Notes: generated from the sequence alone by a model not told the origin. Shown: positions 11,160 to 23,695, counted from the stretch's first letter. The stretch is 64,000 bases of DNA from Proteles cristata cristata (GCA_017311185.1 JAESUZ010002392.1:682001-746000); one strand, 5' to 3'. Numbers and translations: made by a program.

Positions 11160-11895
11160 ATTTTTTAACATGAGGACCGAGATAGTGTTTTTTGTTAGTG
11201 TCAAAGACAGAGATTTTTGTTTTTTAAGGTATACTTTACAGTAAAATTCACCCTTTTTGGATTGTAGTTTTATGAGTTTTGGACAAATATATGGCATGTA
11301 ATCACCACCACAACAAGAAATAGAATGCTTCTGATCCCTCCCCCTGCATTCTTCTGTGGTCCTTTATAGTCAGCCTCTCCTCCAACATCCAGCCTCTGGC
11401 CACTGGTAATCACTGATCCATTCTGTGTCCCTTTACTTTTGCCTTTTTCAGAATGTCATGTAAACAGTATCATTTGGCATATAATCTTTTGAGTCTGGAT
11501 TCTTTCATTTAGCATAATGTATCTGGGATTCACCTATGTTACTACATGTATCACTAGTTTGTTCCTTTTGATTGGTGAGTAGTATTCCAGTGTGTGGATG
11601 TAGCATGGCTTGCTTCTCCATTTTCCAGCTGAAGGACATTTGGGTTGTTTCTAGGTTTTGGAAATTATGAATGAAGTTCCTATAAACATTTGCATACAAG
11701 TGTGTGTATGATTACAAGTTTCTATTTCACTTGTGTAAATAGCTGGGAATGATATTCCTGATTTATATGGTAAGTGTATGTTTAACTGTATGGGAAACTG
11801 CTAAACCATATTCCGCAGTGGCTTTACCACTTTCCCTCCCACCAGCAGGATATGAGAATTTACTTACTCCACATCCTCGCCAGCATTTGGTATGA
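11160..11895 (-). mobile_element. Old L1M 3'-UTR fragment, minus strand
   Basis: Typical antisense L1 3' UTR: 'aaattcaccctttttggatt', 'tatggcatgtaatcaccacc', 'tctggccactggtaatcact', 'agtattccagtgtgtggatg', 'tttgggttgtttctaggttt' and 'ccacatcctcgccagcattt'. It abuts the older SINE at its left end. No coding potential remains. Confidence 0.85.
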
Positions 11896-13125
11896 GGAGA
11901 GTACTTTTCACATAATAAGCTCTGAATGTTTTTAAAGTAATTTCACTCAATGGTGCTTACACTAATTCCATTGCTCTTGCTATGACCACTGTCTCAACAA
12001 CCTCTCTCATGAGTTAACTCACTTCTGAGTGTGACTCAATTTCTCTCTGGAAGCCAGAGCACCTTTTCATTCAAAACAAAATATTGGGTTTGGCATTTGA
12101 AGAGGCCGCACAGGTTTTATGCCTCATTAAAACAAAACTCAAAAACCAAACACAATAGGCAGGAGGATGGGGATTAATAATTTAGGATCTTTAATTTCTA
12201 GGGAGTAAAGAAATCTTCTCTATTTGTTCAGTTGAAATGGGACGCTGCTTTAGCTCTCTCTCCCTCTAGCCATACATTTCTCTGGTTGCCTGATTAGACC
12301 ATTCAGTGTTTTCCATTTGTGTATGGTACTTTTTTTTTTTTTCCTGAAGCCAACTAACTGCAGTGAGGGGGAGGGTGGGCAGAGATACGTAATGAGGCAC
12401 TAACTAGGTGCTAACAAAGGGCTACAGCTAAGAGGAGAGAATGTGGAAATGTGATAATGAAGAACATTTAATTAGGTTTCATGGGAAGCAGAATTTTTAA
12501 GAAACCCTGCACTAAAAAGGACATTAAAAGCAGCAGAGCTTTGAATGTATGAGAGTTAATGCCAGTATGCTGGAGTGGGTTGGAAAGGCTAGTGAGGGAA
12601 AGGACTGATGATTTACCTACGTTCATAGTCATGAACTAAGCATAAACAATTTCATGGAAACGAGTAACCACTTCATTGAAGAGAGGTGATAGCTTGGCCC
12701 AAGATGTAGATGGAAAATTAAAAATAAGGACAAAATGAAAATGAAAACAAAACTACTTTGTCTGTACTGTACTGTAAACTCCTTGAATAATCATGAACAA
12801 TTTTCACCAGGTTTTTGTTTGCCAGTCTTTTATCTGTGAAAGGAGCTGAGGAGTATTTATGGATTGCTTTGTTTTAGAAGGAAAAGTTGCTTTAAAAAAA
12901 GATTCTGTCTAAGACTATAACCATTTAAATATGATTGATATGGAAAGGGCCAAATGGTGTGGCAGGTAGAACTTCTGAATGGGGATTAGAACCTGGGTAC
13001 TAGACCTGAATTTGGTGCCAAGCAATGAGATCTTGGAAAATACTTAGTAATCTTCCTGAATCTCATTTCCTTAGGAATAAGATCAAGGTATTTGAGTGGG
13101 CAACTTTTCAGATCCTTTCTTGCTT
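11896..13125. other. Unassigned non-coding sequence
   Basis: No gene and no confidently named repeat. A 14-base T run lies near 12330-12343. The interval 12100-12700 is purine-rich and gave no protein-like frame. Confidence 0.5.
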
Positions 13126-13142
13126 TAAGATCTCACTTTTCT

Positions 13143-13360
13143 TTAAAAAAATTTTTTTTATGTCTTTATTTTATTTTGAGAGACGGGACAGAGAGTGAGT
13201 GGGGGAGGGGCACAGGGAGAGGGAGACACAGGATCTGAAGCAGGCTCCAGGCTCTGAGCTGTCAGCACAGAGCCCGACGCGGGGCTCAAACCCACGGACT
13301 GTGAGATCATGACCTGAGCCGAAGTCGGACACTTAACCGACTGAGCCACCCAGGCTCCCC
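13143..13360 (-). mobile_element. Carnivore tRNA-Lys SINE, minus strand
   Basis: Full-length antisense SINE ending 'gagccacccaggctcccc'. The target-site duplication is 17 bp with one mismatch: 13126-13142 'taagatctcacttttct' and 13361-13377 'taagatctcatttttct'. It lies head-to-head with the SINE at 13521. Confidence 0.95.
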
Positions 13361-13520
13361 TAAGATCTCATTTTTCTAAAGAGTAAGCAGAATGCAAGTG
13401 ATCACATGCTCAATTTCTTTTGGAAATATTTTTCTGTGGTTGTTGGCTAGAGAGATATGGGGTAATCCTAGTTTCCATGGCATAAGGTGAGGTGAATCCT
13501 CTTATAAGAACTGTCCCATT

Positions 13521-13662
13521 AGGGGCTCCTAAGTGGCTCAGTTGGTTAAGCGGTTGACTTCAGCTCAGGTCATGATCTCACGTTTCTTGGGTTGGAGCCC
13601 CACATCAGGCTCTGTGCTGACTGTTCAGAGTCTGGTGCATGCTTCAGGTTCTGTGTCTCCCC

Positions 13663-13694
<32 letters not shown>

Positions 13695-13737
13695 TTCCTT
13701 CAAAACTAAATAAACATTTAAAAAAGTTTTTTTAAAA
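13521..13737 (+). mobile_element. Carnivore tRNA-Lys SINE, plus strand
   Basis: Sense SINE starting 'ggggctcctaagtggctcag', then 'caggtcatgatctcacgttt', a CT/GTCTCT-rich tract at 13661-13697, and tail 'aaataaacatttaaaaaa'. A 12-bp target-site duplication, 'aagaactgtccc', lies at 13506-13517 and 13738-13749. Confidence 0.94.
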
Positions 13738-13749
13738 AAGAACTGTCCC

Positions 13750-14855
13750 TTTAAATTGTTTGAAAATTCTGATGTATGTTTCATGGACATTTAGAGTTGT
13801 GAATCATCGTAATTATTTCCTAAAGAAATCTCAGGTCTCTGTTTTCTGTAGGCAGATCAGCTAGGGAAAACCACAACACAACCATCTTGAGACTTAACTG
13901 GAATGTTATGCTAAAACCATTTTCCATTTTCATTACAACTGTCATAAGAATAGAGGTACATAATAGCAATTTTAGTTTCTCCTGTTCCTCATTGTCTCAT
14001 ATGTTCTGTCAATTACCGGGGTATATGATATTTCCCATATGCTCTGATTGAATTTACTGCTCCTTCTAGTTAGGTTTTTACTGACCTGTGTAAGAGAAGG
14101 ATGTAACAAGAAACTGAATATCATGATGTGGGAAAGGTCAAAATATTACTGAGTTTAGAAATAAAGAAGGAGTATCAGAAGGCATCGATGACAGAATTGC
14201 ATTAATTGCTATTGCTGTCCGAGTTTTCTCTTTCCCTGTGTTTAGATAACCACTAAAGAGACAAGAGTGTGGAGATGAGGATCTCAAGAGCAGCAGCTAA
14301 ATCTCCTGCACTGAGCCTTCATGAATGGGACTTCGATAACTGGATGAGGAACCTCCCTTTTATTAGGAGCAATACCTGGCTAGCAGTCAGGGTCTGTTAC
14401 ATTGACATCACAGCCAGACATGTACTAAGATGGAGAGCAGTTCATCCCCATTTAGAGAGTGCTTAATACTTGAATGACCACATCATGATCTATTCACTGA
14501 ATTGCAGACATTAAGTACACTTTTAGTTACAACATATTAGATGCCATTTTGCCATAGGTAGACAGATCAAACCGATAGTTAATTAAGTGACATATCCTTT
14601 TACCGAACAACATTGGCAAAACTAAATGACTCAGATTATAAGAACATTATACATTTTCTTTTTCACTTTGAGGCATTATTTTTGGGGTATAGTGATAGGG
14701 AAATTATAAGAAAAGTATTGATTTGGATTATGGCAGGATGCAGTACTAGCCACAGGCTAGGCATTTGTGAAATATTTATTGAATAGGACCTTTCTTGATA
14801 TTTTCCACTGCTTTTCAAAAGATACCTTATACATTTTTGTTTTTCCTGATATACT
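13750..14855. other. Unassigned non-coding sequence
   Basis: No recognisable gene or repeat. A plus-strand frame at 14269-14466 has mixed residue composition but no neighbouring frame, splice context or family resemblance that I can name. Confidence 0.5.
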
Positions 14856-14965
14856 AGCAGTGTAGTGGAAAGAATCATGGTCTCCTAGCTCTCACTACCT
14901 ACCTGGTTAGTGATTTGGGTTTGTCATTTTAATTTACTCAGAAGTTATTTTTATCTTCTGCACTG
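14856..14965 (+). repeat. MIR-like remnant, plus strand
   Basis: 'agcagtgtagtggaaagaat' matches the start of MIR, and 'tagtgatttgggtttgtcat' sits where MIR has the 'gtgaccttgggcaagt' block. Diverged and truncated. Confidence 0.55.
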
Positions 14966-14971
14966 GAATAA

Positions 14972-15150
14972 ACAAACTATGGCCTATAGACCAGATCTAG
15001 CCTACCACTTGTTTTTGTAAATAAAGTTTTATTGGAACATAGCTACTCTCATATGTTTACATACTGTTTATAGTTGCTTTCACCTATAATGGTCAAGTTG
15101 AGTAGCTGTGACAGAGACCATATGCAAGCAAAGCCTATAAGTCACTAGCT
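14972..15150 (+). mobile_element. hAT-type DNA transposon relic, plus strand
   Basis: 'aaactatggcctatagacca', 'gtttttgtaaataaagtttt', 'attggaacatagctactctc' and 'gtgacagagaccatatgcaa' match a widespread mammalian non-autonomous DNA element with text 'ttttattggaacacagcc'. I place it in the hAT group from memory and do not assert its exact name. The element breaks off into a T run at 15162-15179. Confidence 0.7.
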
Positions 15151-17069
15151 TTCAAACCCTTTTTTTTTTTTTTTTTTTACTGTGAGACTATTTAAACTAC
15201 ATCTTATGCAATACTCTAATATACAAAACAGACAAGACAAAATTTTTGTGTGGAAGAAGTAGCTGGGGTTGAAGGGATCCGTCCAATTTGACTCACTCTG
15301 TCTCCTAAGTTATTGCCAAAGACCCCCAGGGCTCCAATATGAAAACCCTTTGAAGAAGTCATCTCCAAAGTATTTTACAACTCTGGAATTACACATACAG
15401 TTTCTTATTTTTTAGCATATGTGGAAAAGTGGAATTAAGTGATAGATTTACCTGTTGTTTCCAATCTTCCATTCTTAGGTTGTGTCAAGGCTTCATTTGT
15501 CTTTAAGCCAATTTCAGTTGGTGGTGATTCTGTAACATGATGTATGCTGTGTGGCAAGTCTTTAAAGTCTTCGTGTTTCTTGGAAAACTTTTGTATACTG
15601 ATAAAAGAGAAACTAAAGCTACACTTTTAAAGCAGACCCCAAGGGTAGAATCTATCAAAGTATAATGTCTCAATTGCTACATGCAAGTTTTACTTTCAAA
15701 ACATGGACCAATGGGTAAATTGTTTATTTCCATATACTTTAAGCCAGTTTTTCTGATGATGGAGGCAGCAAAGGAATTGGATGTGGTCTAACAGCATAAT
15801 AAAATCCAATTCAGTTAGTGTTTATGGAGTACCCACAGGGTGTGGGCTATTGTGTTAGACAAGATAAAAACCTCTGTGATACTCATTGTTTCTTTAGTGG
15901 ATTTCTAAGGCCTGTTTTGCCTTCCAAATAAGCTGGAAGCTTTCCATTCATTGAAGAAAGTCCTCAGTGAAGGGTATGTTCTTGTCCCTTGACTTTTTAG
16001 TGTGTAAAGGTACAAAAGTGTTAGTGAGTCACAGATTTTAAGTCTGGAGTTCTTCTCTCTTGTCCAGCAAGAGAGCGGACACATAATTAAATACAAGAGA
16101 GGCTAATGTCTGACAGGAGACAAGAGCCCCAAGTAAGGGTCTTTGCTCTATATTTATCAGGATCAGAAGACTTATAAATGTAATAGATGTGGAGACAGAG
16201 AAAATGAAACAGTGATCACTAACTCGTGTGTTATAGAAAGGGGAATTTCAAAGATATGTGGTGTTAGGTGTTTGGGTGAATATAAAATAAAATCCCTGAG
16301 CAGATGGCTGCTTACAGTATGCACCACGTCTGTATGTTTATCTTAACTTGCCCAGGGGATAAGACAGATAGAGCATACTACCTCAGGGTCAACAAGGCAC
16401 CTTTCTTTTGCTAATTAGCTCCAAGCAATTTCATCCTGCTGCTGTGGCAGTCTGTAGCCTGGTTTACGTGGTCCTCCTGTGGAAGCAACTTTCTGCTTTC
16501 CTTCTATGCTGGGGGTGCCTTTGCCCTGTTTACCTATTCTCAGATGCTTTTGTTCTAAACCTTTTTAACCCGTTGGTGCAGGGTCAGGGAATTCCTAAAC
16601 TTCTTCCCTACAAGGTAGAATGAAGGTAAAGGAAAGGAATGAATAGTTCTGGATTATCTAACAAGTATCTTTTGGTACACTTTTTCTTAAAATGTTCAGT
16701 TTTATTCTCAAAACTCTTTAGGGAACAGGTCTTAAATTATGTAAATGTAAAAACAATAGCTTCTCAAAGTTCCACAACAAATAAGTAACAGAGCTGAGAT
16801 TCTAAGTCTGGATGCTTAGAAGTAAAAAATTGTAGTGTTCATTAGCTCTGGTTCAGATACTTAAAATACCATGTATACTCATGTAACTGGGAATAAATAT
16901 ATCCACAACCTCATAAAGGCTAGGCTGGAATTGTCATTCCAAATGCATAGGACAGCATTACTTTGCATAATCAGTGGCCTATCTGACTTGGGAAATTATC
17001 TTGGTCTTTAGTTCAAACAGATAATAGGGAGTTTTTCAGGAGGAGATCAAGAATGAGAATATATCCTTC
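15151..17069. other. Unassigned; possible decayed L2 near 15800-16150
   Basis: Around 15805-15870, 'agttagtgtttatggagtac' and 'tgtgttagacaagataaaaa' resemble antisense L2 sequence next to its 3' end, and 16075-16125 could be the continuation. The rest (15180-15800 and 16150-17069) holds nothing I recognise. Confidence 0.4.
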
Positions 17070-17380
17070 CAGGAATCTATAAACATTCTCTGCAAAGAGC
17101 CAGACAGTAAGTATTTTAGGCTTTGGGGGCCACACGATCTCTGATGCAACTACCAAACTCTGCCTTTTTAGTACCGAAGTAGCCACAGCCAAATGTGAAC
17201 AAGTGAACATGGCTATGTTCCAGTGAAACTTTATTTATGGACAGAATTTCACATCATAAAATTATTTAGATTTCTGAAAACTATTTAAAAATGTAAAAAT
17301 GATTATTTGCTCACAGGCAGTATCAAAACGGGCAGGTTGGATTTGGACTGTGGGGCATTATTTGCTTTAAACCAGGGCCT
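17070..17380 (-). mobile_element. hAT-type DNA transposon relic, minus strand
   Basis: Same family as 14972-15150 but in reverse orientation: 'agtattttaggctttggggg', 'ccacacgatctctgatgcaa', 'aactctgcc', 'tatgttccagtgaaacttta' and 'ggttggatttggactgtggg'. An A/T-rich insertion of about 60 bp interrupts it near 17250-17310. Confidence 0.75.
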
Positions 17381-17530
17381 TACAAACCCTGTAAAAAAAT
17401 CAACTAAAAAACTTGCTGAAAATGGTTCCTCAAGCTACATCTCTGAAAGTTCTGATTCAGTTGAGGCCTAAAATATGTATTTTTCAAAAACTCTGTAGAT
17501 TATTGTTTTGGCAATGTCAGGTTTCCAAAT
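17381..17530 (+). mobile_element. MER5A-like hAT relic, plus strand
   Basis: 'tctctgaaagttctgattca', 'gttgaggcctaaaatatgta' and 'tttttcaaaaactctgtag' track the central part of MER5A. Strongly diverged, and immediately adjacent to the preceding hAT relic. Confidence 0.55.
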
Positions 17531-20500
17531 GAAAATAGAAGGCATGGTAAAATTAGGATAACTTACAGAGTTTTATTTATATGAGGCCTAATTAGAAAGA
17601 TGTGGGTGCAGTATAGGAAAGCCATAAGAGAAATGCAGGAACCCCAGGCTAGCAGCAGAAGCTGTGTCAACACTAGGCCTGAAGCAGAAGGAAGGGAAGG
17701 GTCACTAGAATCTAGAGGGAGACAATTGGTACAGTCCACCTAAGTTTCAGTGGTGTTGAGCGAGGCATCCATCAAGCAACTTTGTGGCAGGGGGGCTGGA
17801 AGAATAATAGGCCAACTTTACTTTTTTTCCCCTCTCTTTTCTGGCAAGGGTCCCCTTAATCAAAGCCAACTAGAAGATAGGGAGCATTGGAGCCCCATTC
17901 GTGTGGTCCATGTTGGTCAGCCTTATAGCACAGAACAGGCTGGAGAAAATAGGAGTAAATATGAAGGGTCAAACAAAAGATAACTTGAAGAGCGGCACAG
18001 GCATTTTTAAGAATTTTAGTCTTTGTCTCTCCTCCTCTTCCTTGGGTGATACTGTAATCCTAACTCCTGACTGTCCATGGCCAAAAGCAGCAATGGCAGA
18101 TGATAGCTGATAATGCTCATTTCCTTGGCTGATTGCCAAGCATTTGGAGGTATAATTTTGTCACATGCTCTGATGAGTATGTGAGGGTTCAGGGGATATT
18201 TGTGGTGTCTTTCAGCTCCACAAAGCCCTAAAATTGACCCACACAAGAAGTTGGTTGAATAGTTTGGGTCAGAGACCACAGATCCAAATGTCAGCATAGG
18301 TCTTAGCCTCCGATTTCCCTTTCATTGATGTGCTTGGGAGAAGAGATGTGAAGCTTATAAAGTCTGGGCATAGGGAACAGAAGAGGGAAAACAAAGAAGA
18401 CTATGGGAGCCTCCTGAGCCTGAGGTTCAGACTTCACCTATCTTGGTGTAGAAGATTTTCAAAAGTACCCATTGGTAAAAGAACCATTTATTATTTACGT
18501 GACAGGTACTTGAGATTGGAAAATGTTGATCTAATGGTTGGGGCAGGGAGAATTCCAAATAATAACATATGTTGTAATATACTGTAATATATATTGATAT
18601 ATTGAAACTTCAAGTCTTACCAGAGGGGCTGAGAGATAGGTGATACCAATGATTTGGTTTTACAATAATGATAACTGGGAAAGTCTTCTCGATTTGGTTA
18701 TTAAAAGGTCAGTAATGGCCTTCAGTATCACAGTTTCAACGGTCTCAAGACTAAGTAGCAAGACTTGTATGGTTTAAGGAGAAAGAGGAAGAAATGTAGG
18801 TTTCTACGCCCACAGTTGGAGGTGGTCTTATTGGAATGTACATGTCAGTAGCCTAGCAGCTCTCATCTGACAAGGTGGCCATGAAAGGAGAAGGCAGGTT
18901 AGTTTACAGTTTAAAAAGGGCAGGAGCATTTTAGAAAACTGAATTTCAGAGTTTTAGAATTTAAACTTAGTGGTTACCATCCCTGGAGAATCTACTCACT
19001 GCAAAATATGTCCATTGAAAAGTATTACTCTAGCTTACCTTTTAAGAACCTTTCCTTTTCAAAGAAAATGATTTCATAGCTGAAAAGTATTTTGCATGCC
19101 GGGAGGGGTCCAGCATAAACACTATCAAAAGGTGTAAGTACTTTTCTACTGCTAGTTTTATGTTTGTTTGGTGACCTTGAGGAAAGAACTACACAACCTC
19201 AGTTGATTCATTTTATGACAAAATCCTGTTTCTTAATTCTTTCATCTTCCCTATAGATGACCATATATGGGGGGACTGTCCCGTCTACTGAAGACTGAGA
19301 AGAAGGGGGAAATAAACATAAGCTAAAGATTGAATGCTAGATCTCTTGAGTTGATTTTGGTTCTTAAGGGCTGAGGAGCTCAAAGGCAAGAGCAAAGAGA
19401 ACATTTCTTTGAGAAGGCGCCACTGTGGTCTAGGACATTTCACATATCCATTTGGCTTTTGCTATTTGCATAATAACCATCCATTTATTTTCCCATTTGT
19501 CTAAATTTACACATTCATATGGTTTACTTTATACACAAGAAGACATCACTCCCCCTTACCCCCCATCAGTATGAAGCAATAAAGAAAATCTGTTTGCCAA
19601 ATGAAAAATTTAAGAGATTTTCAAAAGGCGCCTTAATGAATTGGTGGTAGCTCTGGAAAAAAAAAAAAAGAATGGCAATAATTTTCAAATTAGTAAGTTT
19701 CTTCTTTGTTCTTCTCCAGAAGATTTTGAATAGATTGTCCTAACCTCAAGCCAGAAAGTCCACTTTTCTCTTTAGTATCCTGATTATCTTGTAAGTCTGT
19801 GCTTCATTACTTTTTCTGCTGTTCTGTCCTTATACGTTCAGACAGAGCCACTTCCATGGGAAATTTAGGATAGAATTCCAGTATTTCCAAAGGAGTCCAC
19901 ATACAAAGTTTGGAAAACCAGTGTTGCAAAGAGCTTTTCTCCTATTATCTTCTTCAAAGACACTGAAGTAGGGCTTGAGAAATTATTAGCCCTTTTCCAC
20001 TCGGAGATTCTTAGATAATAAGGTAAAATATATAGTTGGAATTGGCAGTGAACAGAAAAAAAGTAAAGAAGTAACTAACTGATCAATCACCGGAGTAGCT
20101 AATTACCCAAAAATAAGTTTCCATTTTCTTTGATGAATTCTCTCTGGCTCTGGTATCTGATTAATTATAGTGTGTAAATCGAAACTAGCTCCTCAGAGGT
20201 GAGAAGCCACTAGAAATGCTCTTATAAAATGCTCAATGAATTCTATCTGTTCCTTAAATCATGAATTGCTACTTAATCCCAGGTTACTTTTATTCAGCAG
20301 CATAGAAAGGAATGACATAATAACCCCTGGAAATTGCTGAGACTGCTTATTTAAAAATATACATATAGAATAAAATATCTTTTCCAAAGATATCATTAAA
20401 AGTAAAGATCTTGACTCTGTTGCTTGCTTTAGTCTGAAGACTATTCCTTGCTTCAATCCCCAGTGTTCTGTTCAGTTACCATTTTGTTATTATTACTTTA

Positions 20501-20967
20501 AAACTATAATCTAGTTTTTTTCTCAAATTATTCTGTCATTTTCTTCTATTTAGTTTGGTAAGTTATTATTAAAATATCACACTTTTCTAATTATCCTATA
20601 AGATTTGATCACCTTATAACTATAATTGTCTCCCAAACTGAGGATTGGGGGAGGACAGCAGAAGGTGGGAGTTAAGAGAAAAAGGTATTAGAAAAGGTTG
20701 TCTTATCACTTTAGTTTTCTTTTCTTTTTTTTTTTTTAAAGTATATTTTATGATCAGTAGATGAAATAGAAGAGGGAACAGGAAGTATGGGAGGAACTGT
20801 GATGCACTTTTCATCTTTACAAAAAAACATTTTAGTGAATAATTTCAAATACAACAAAACACAAAACAAGAAACCCTGGCATTATGTTCTGATTTTCTAT
20901 TTCTGTTCTTCCTACATTCTTCATTGTGCTCTCCCTCTCCACAAATGGTTTTCCAGACACTGGTCAA
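17531..20967. other. Unassigned non-coding sequence (3.4 kb)
   Basis: No gene, and no repeat I can name with confidence. It includes an AT-rich patch near 18570-18606 and A/T runs near 19658-19670 and 20727-20740. Several 60-95 codon frames occur on both strands, but none has a recognisable domain or shares a frame with a neighbour. Confidence 0.45.
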
Positions 20968-21174
20968 TTTTTTATTTTTAAGCTTATTTATTTATTTTGA
21001 GAGACAGTGAGAGCAAGAGAGAGGCAGAGAGATTGAAGGAGAGAGAGAATCCCAAGCAGGCTTCATGCTGTCAGTGCAGAGCGTGAAGTGGAGCTCGAAC
21101 TCACCAACCATGAGATCATGACCTGAGGCAAAACCAAGAGTTTAATGCTTGAGGACTGAGTCATCCAGGAGCCC
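20968..21174 (-). mobile_element. Diverged carnivore SINE, minus strand
   Basis: 'tttatttattttgagagaca', a GA-rich middle, 'aatcccaagcaggcttcatg', 'catgagatcatgacctgagg', ending 'gagtcatccaggagcccc'. Only a short possible target-site duplication ('ccagac' at 20953 and 21175) is visible. The head carries insertions and substitutions, so this is among the older long-form SINEs here. Confidence 0.88.
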
Positions 21175-21994
21175 CCAGACTCTCCTTGCTTTTAAAACCT
21201 GAGGATGTAGAATGACATGCCCGTAAGACAAGACAGGAGGCCTGAGTAAAGGACCAGCCGAATGGTCTAGAGTAGAGTTCCAGAGCCATCCAGAGGGAGT
21301 GGCTAGTGATTTAGGAGGGATGTGTGCCTGGTGTTCCCAGATGTCTGTATTTTTCAAGTCTAGAAATCTGGATTTTCATGTGAAATGTCTTGAATTTTGA
21401 ATGCTGTAGATTAATGCAGTTAAAGGAAAGGACTGCACACATGCAGGCCAGATTGAGTCTTCAGGCCACCACTTTGCAACCTCTGACAAACAGAGTAATA
21501 GAGGCTTTGGATAGATCCCTGCTCTGGGGACTTCAGCACTACCAAGAAAGGAGAAACTTCTGTTCCTGTGCTTTGATTTTAGTATAAGGAGAGAATGAAA
21601 CTGACAGAAACTCATAAGCACATATATTTGCATGAAAGACCAAACTCTTTGTGAGGAAGAGAAATGTGGAATTATATATCTATTTAGTTTTTTCTCACAG
21701 GAACTACTTTTTCAAGGTCTTCATTAACTCATAGAAATATTTTCCGATTTCATAGAAACCTTTGATTCATACATTTTTTTTTGTTTTATATCACGGGGCT
21801 GTGATCAGTTAAATATACTTTCATCTTTTTAGCATATATATTTAAGTGCAGCATCAATCTTTAAATATGTACTTGTCTGAAAATTGTACCATGTATAAGT
21901 TATTGCTAACATGGTTATTAATGGAGCTGGACTTCTTTGTTTCTGATCACAATTTATACATTTTTTTTTAGTTGTTTAGAAAGGCAGGGCAGAG
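21175..21994. other. Unassigned non-coding sequence
   Basis: Nothing recognised. The overlapping frames on opposite strands near 21376-21633 are mutual shadows without family resemblance. Confidence 0.5.
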
Positions 21995-22140
21995 TGGTTA
22001 AGAGTACCAGCTTCTCGGTGCACAAGAATTCAAGAACCAATCAGGGCAGCTTTGGAGTGAGAAAAACTTGAGTTTGAATCTCATCCCCCCCCACCCCCAA
22101 CATATCCTTGATATGTCTAACATCTTTAAACTTCACTTGT
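21995..22140 (+). repeat. Possible MIR, plus strand, with internal disruption
   Basis: 'agagtggttaagagtaccag' fits the MIR 5' region and 'acttgagtttgaatctcatc' fits the following 'gggttcgaatcccg' block. The spacing between them is too long, suggesting a small insertion. A C-rich run lies at 22086-22097. Confidence 0.5.
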
Positions 22141-22219
22141 ACTATTCATAGTGTTCATAGTATTCTTTGTGTACTTTGAAGTCCATAGATGGATGGAGAG
22201 CTGGTGAGCTGATTGTGAT

Positions 22220-22555
22220 GAAGGCTTTGTTTCAAGGGCAACTAACAACATGTGGTAGTAGATAGAGCCAGATAAAGGAAGCTCTTGAATACCTGTGAGG
22301 AGTTTGGAGTCTAGGGTCTGAGTTTGGAGTCTAGGGTGAAGAATAAGAGTATTTGAGCAGGAGACATCCTAAGAAGAGAGTGCTTAAGCCCAGTGATGGA
22401 GCTGCAGTGTGTATCATGGCCCAGACTTGGGTAGCTATTGTAATAATCCATCGAAGAGGGGAGATCAGTCTGAATTTGATCATGGTTGGGGAAACAAAAA
22501 GGGAGAAATGAGTTTAAAAGATAATCGCTAGGTGTGACTTTCATATGAATAGACT
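22220..22555 (-). repeat. L2 fragment, minus strand
   Basis: 'gctattgtaataatccatcg' followed by 'gaggggagatcagtctgaat' matches the antisense L2 segment with 'gcagtaatccaggcgagaga'. The upstream part (22220-22400) fits less well. A 20-bp tandem duplication is embedded at 22300-22338. Confidence 0.55.
22300..22338. repeat. 20-bp tandem duplication
   Basis: The unit 'gagtttggagtctagggtct' occurs at 22300-22319 and again from 22320, with identity over 18 bases before the copy ends. Confidence 0.85.
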
Positions 22556-22562
22556 CAATCTG

Positions 22563-22593
22563 AAAACCTAAGAATCTGAAATTCTTAGGTTTT
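22563..22593. repeat. Perfect 13-bp inverted repeat (hairpin)
   Basis: Arms 'aaaacctaagaat' (22563-22575) and 'attcttaggtttt' (22581-22593) are perfectly complementary around a 5-base loop. A further direct copy, 'aaacctaagaat', follows at 22614-22625. Confidence 0.9.
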
Positions 22594-22628
22594 TGGAAAA
22601 GCTACACTACAGCAAACCTAAGAATTTT

Positions 22629-23589
22629 AGGATTATTTGGGATTATTTTAAAAGCATCTTAAGGTTTTTAAGAGAGAAAAGAGAGCTAAGGACTGAGAAT
22701 TTAGTAATGTCTAACAATTAGGCATTGAGGGGGGAAAATATACTAGAGGAAATGGAGAAGAAATAAGGAATATGAAGAAGGAATAGAATGTTCTAATAAG
22801 TTCTTTTTTGTTTAAACATTTCAAGCTATTTTTGCATCCCTTATATAGCTTTAATACTATTGATATGATAATTCATATCTCATGTATCTCCTAGGAATGC
22901 AACAGATTTCCTCTCCTTGTATTTTCCACTTTTATGTATCACCTTAGGATTTATCTCTCCTAAGAGGCTTTCATCATTTGGTTTCACTAGTCTGCCTATC
23001 TCTGAGTTGATGTGGGGTTATGTAGATGAGCAAGACTGATGATGTCACAAGCTGGTGTAAAATATGATACTGCGTTTCCTTGTCCATTTCGTATGTGTCT
23101 AATATCAGCAAGGAGACCTACTGTGAGTAGGTTTTTGCTAAATTTTAAATAGTACTTATTTATTTTCCAAGCCTGCCATACTTAGTGGAAGCTAAAATAA
23201 TGATGTCAAAATTTGCAAAGGATTGATTCATGCTTTCTGGTCATTTAAATTTTTATTTAACATATAGTAATTGATTAACTATTTGCTCCCTCACTTACTC
23301 TGGTCTCTGGTTACTTTAAATATGGCTACATTAGGCCATTCCTTCCTCTGGCTTCTACATTAGTTTTCCATCACTTGATCAGTAGTTTAGGAAGTAAGTC
23401 TTTACAGCATTTCTTCCCCGCTATATCTTCTTACTCTGAAAGAAGATTCTTACTCTGGAGAAAATTTCATGTTTCTCCCACAGTTGCCTCATTTTCAAAT
23501 GTAGTTTTGTTGTTGGTGTTGCTCTATTCTGATATCCTTTCTAATGTCTTGATGCTTGCTTTCTTTTCCTTCTTTCCTTTGATATGATT
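22629..23589. other. Unassigned AT-rich sequence
   Basis: No gene or named repeat is visible. Frames here are short and of low complexity. Confidence 0.5.
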
Positions 23590-23695
23590 ATATTTAATCT
23601 CCTGGAGGGCAGAGACTGTTTCTTTGTGGCCCCACAGCCGAAGTTAGCACAGTGCTTCTCATAAAACAGATGGGCAATAGACGCATCAACACACA
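23590..23695 (+). repeat. L2/MIR-type 3' end, plus strand
   Basis: 'ctcctggagggcagagactg' and 'ttagcacagtgcttctcata' match the typical 3' end text of L2 ('gagggcagggactttgtct ... gcctggcacatag'). Confidence 0.6.
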
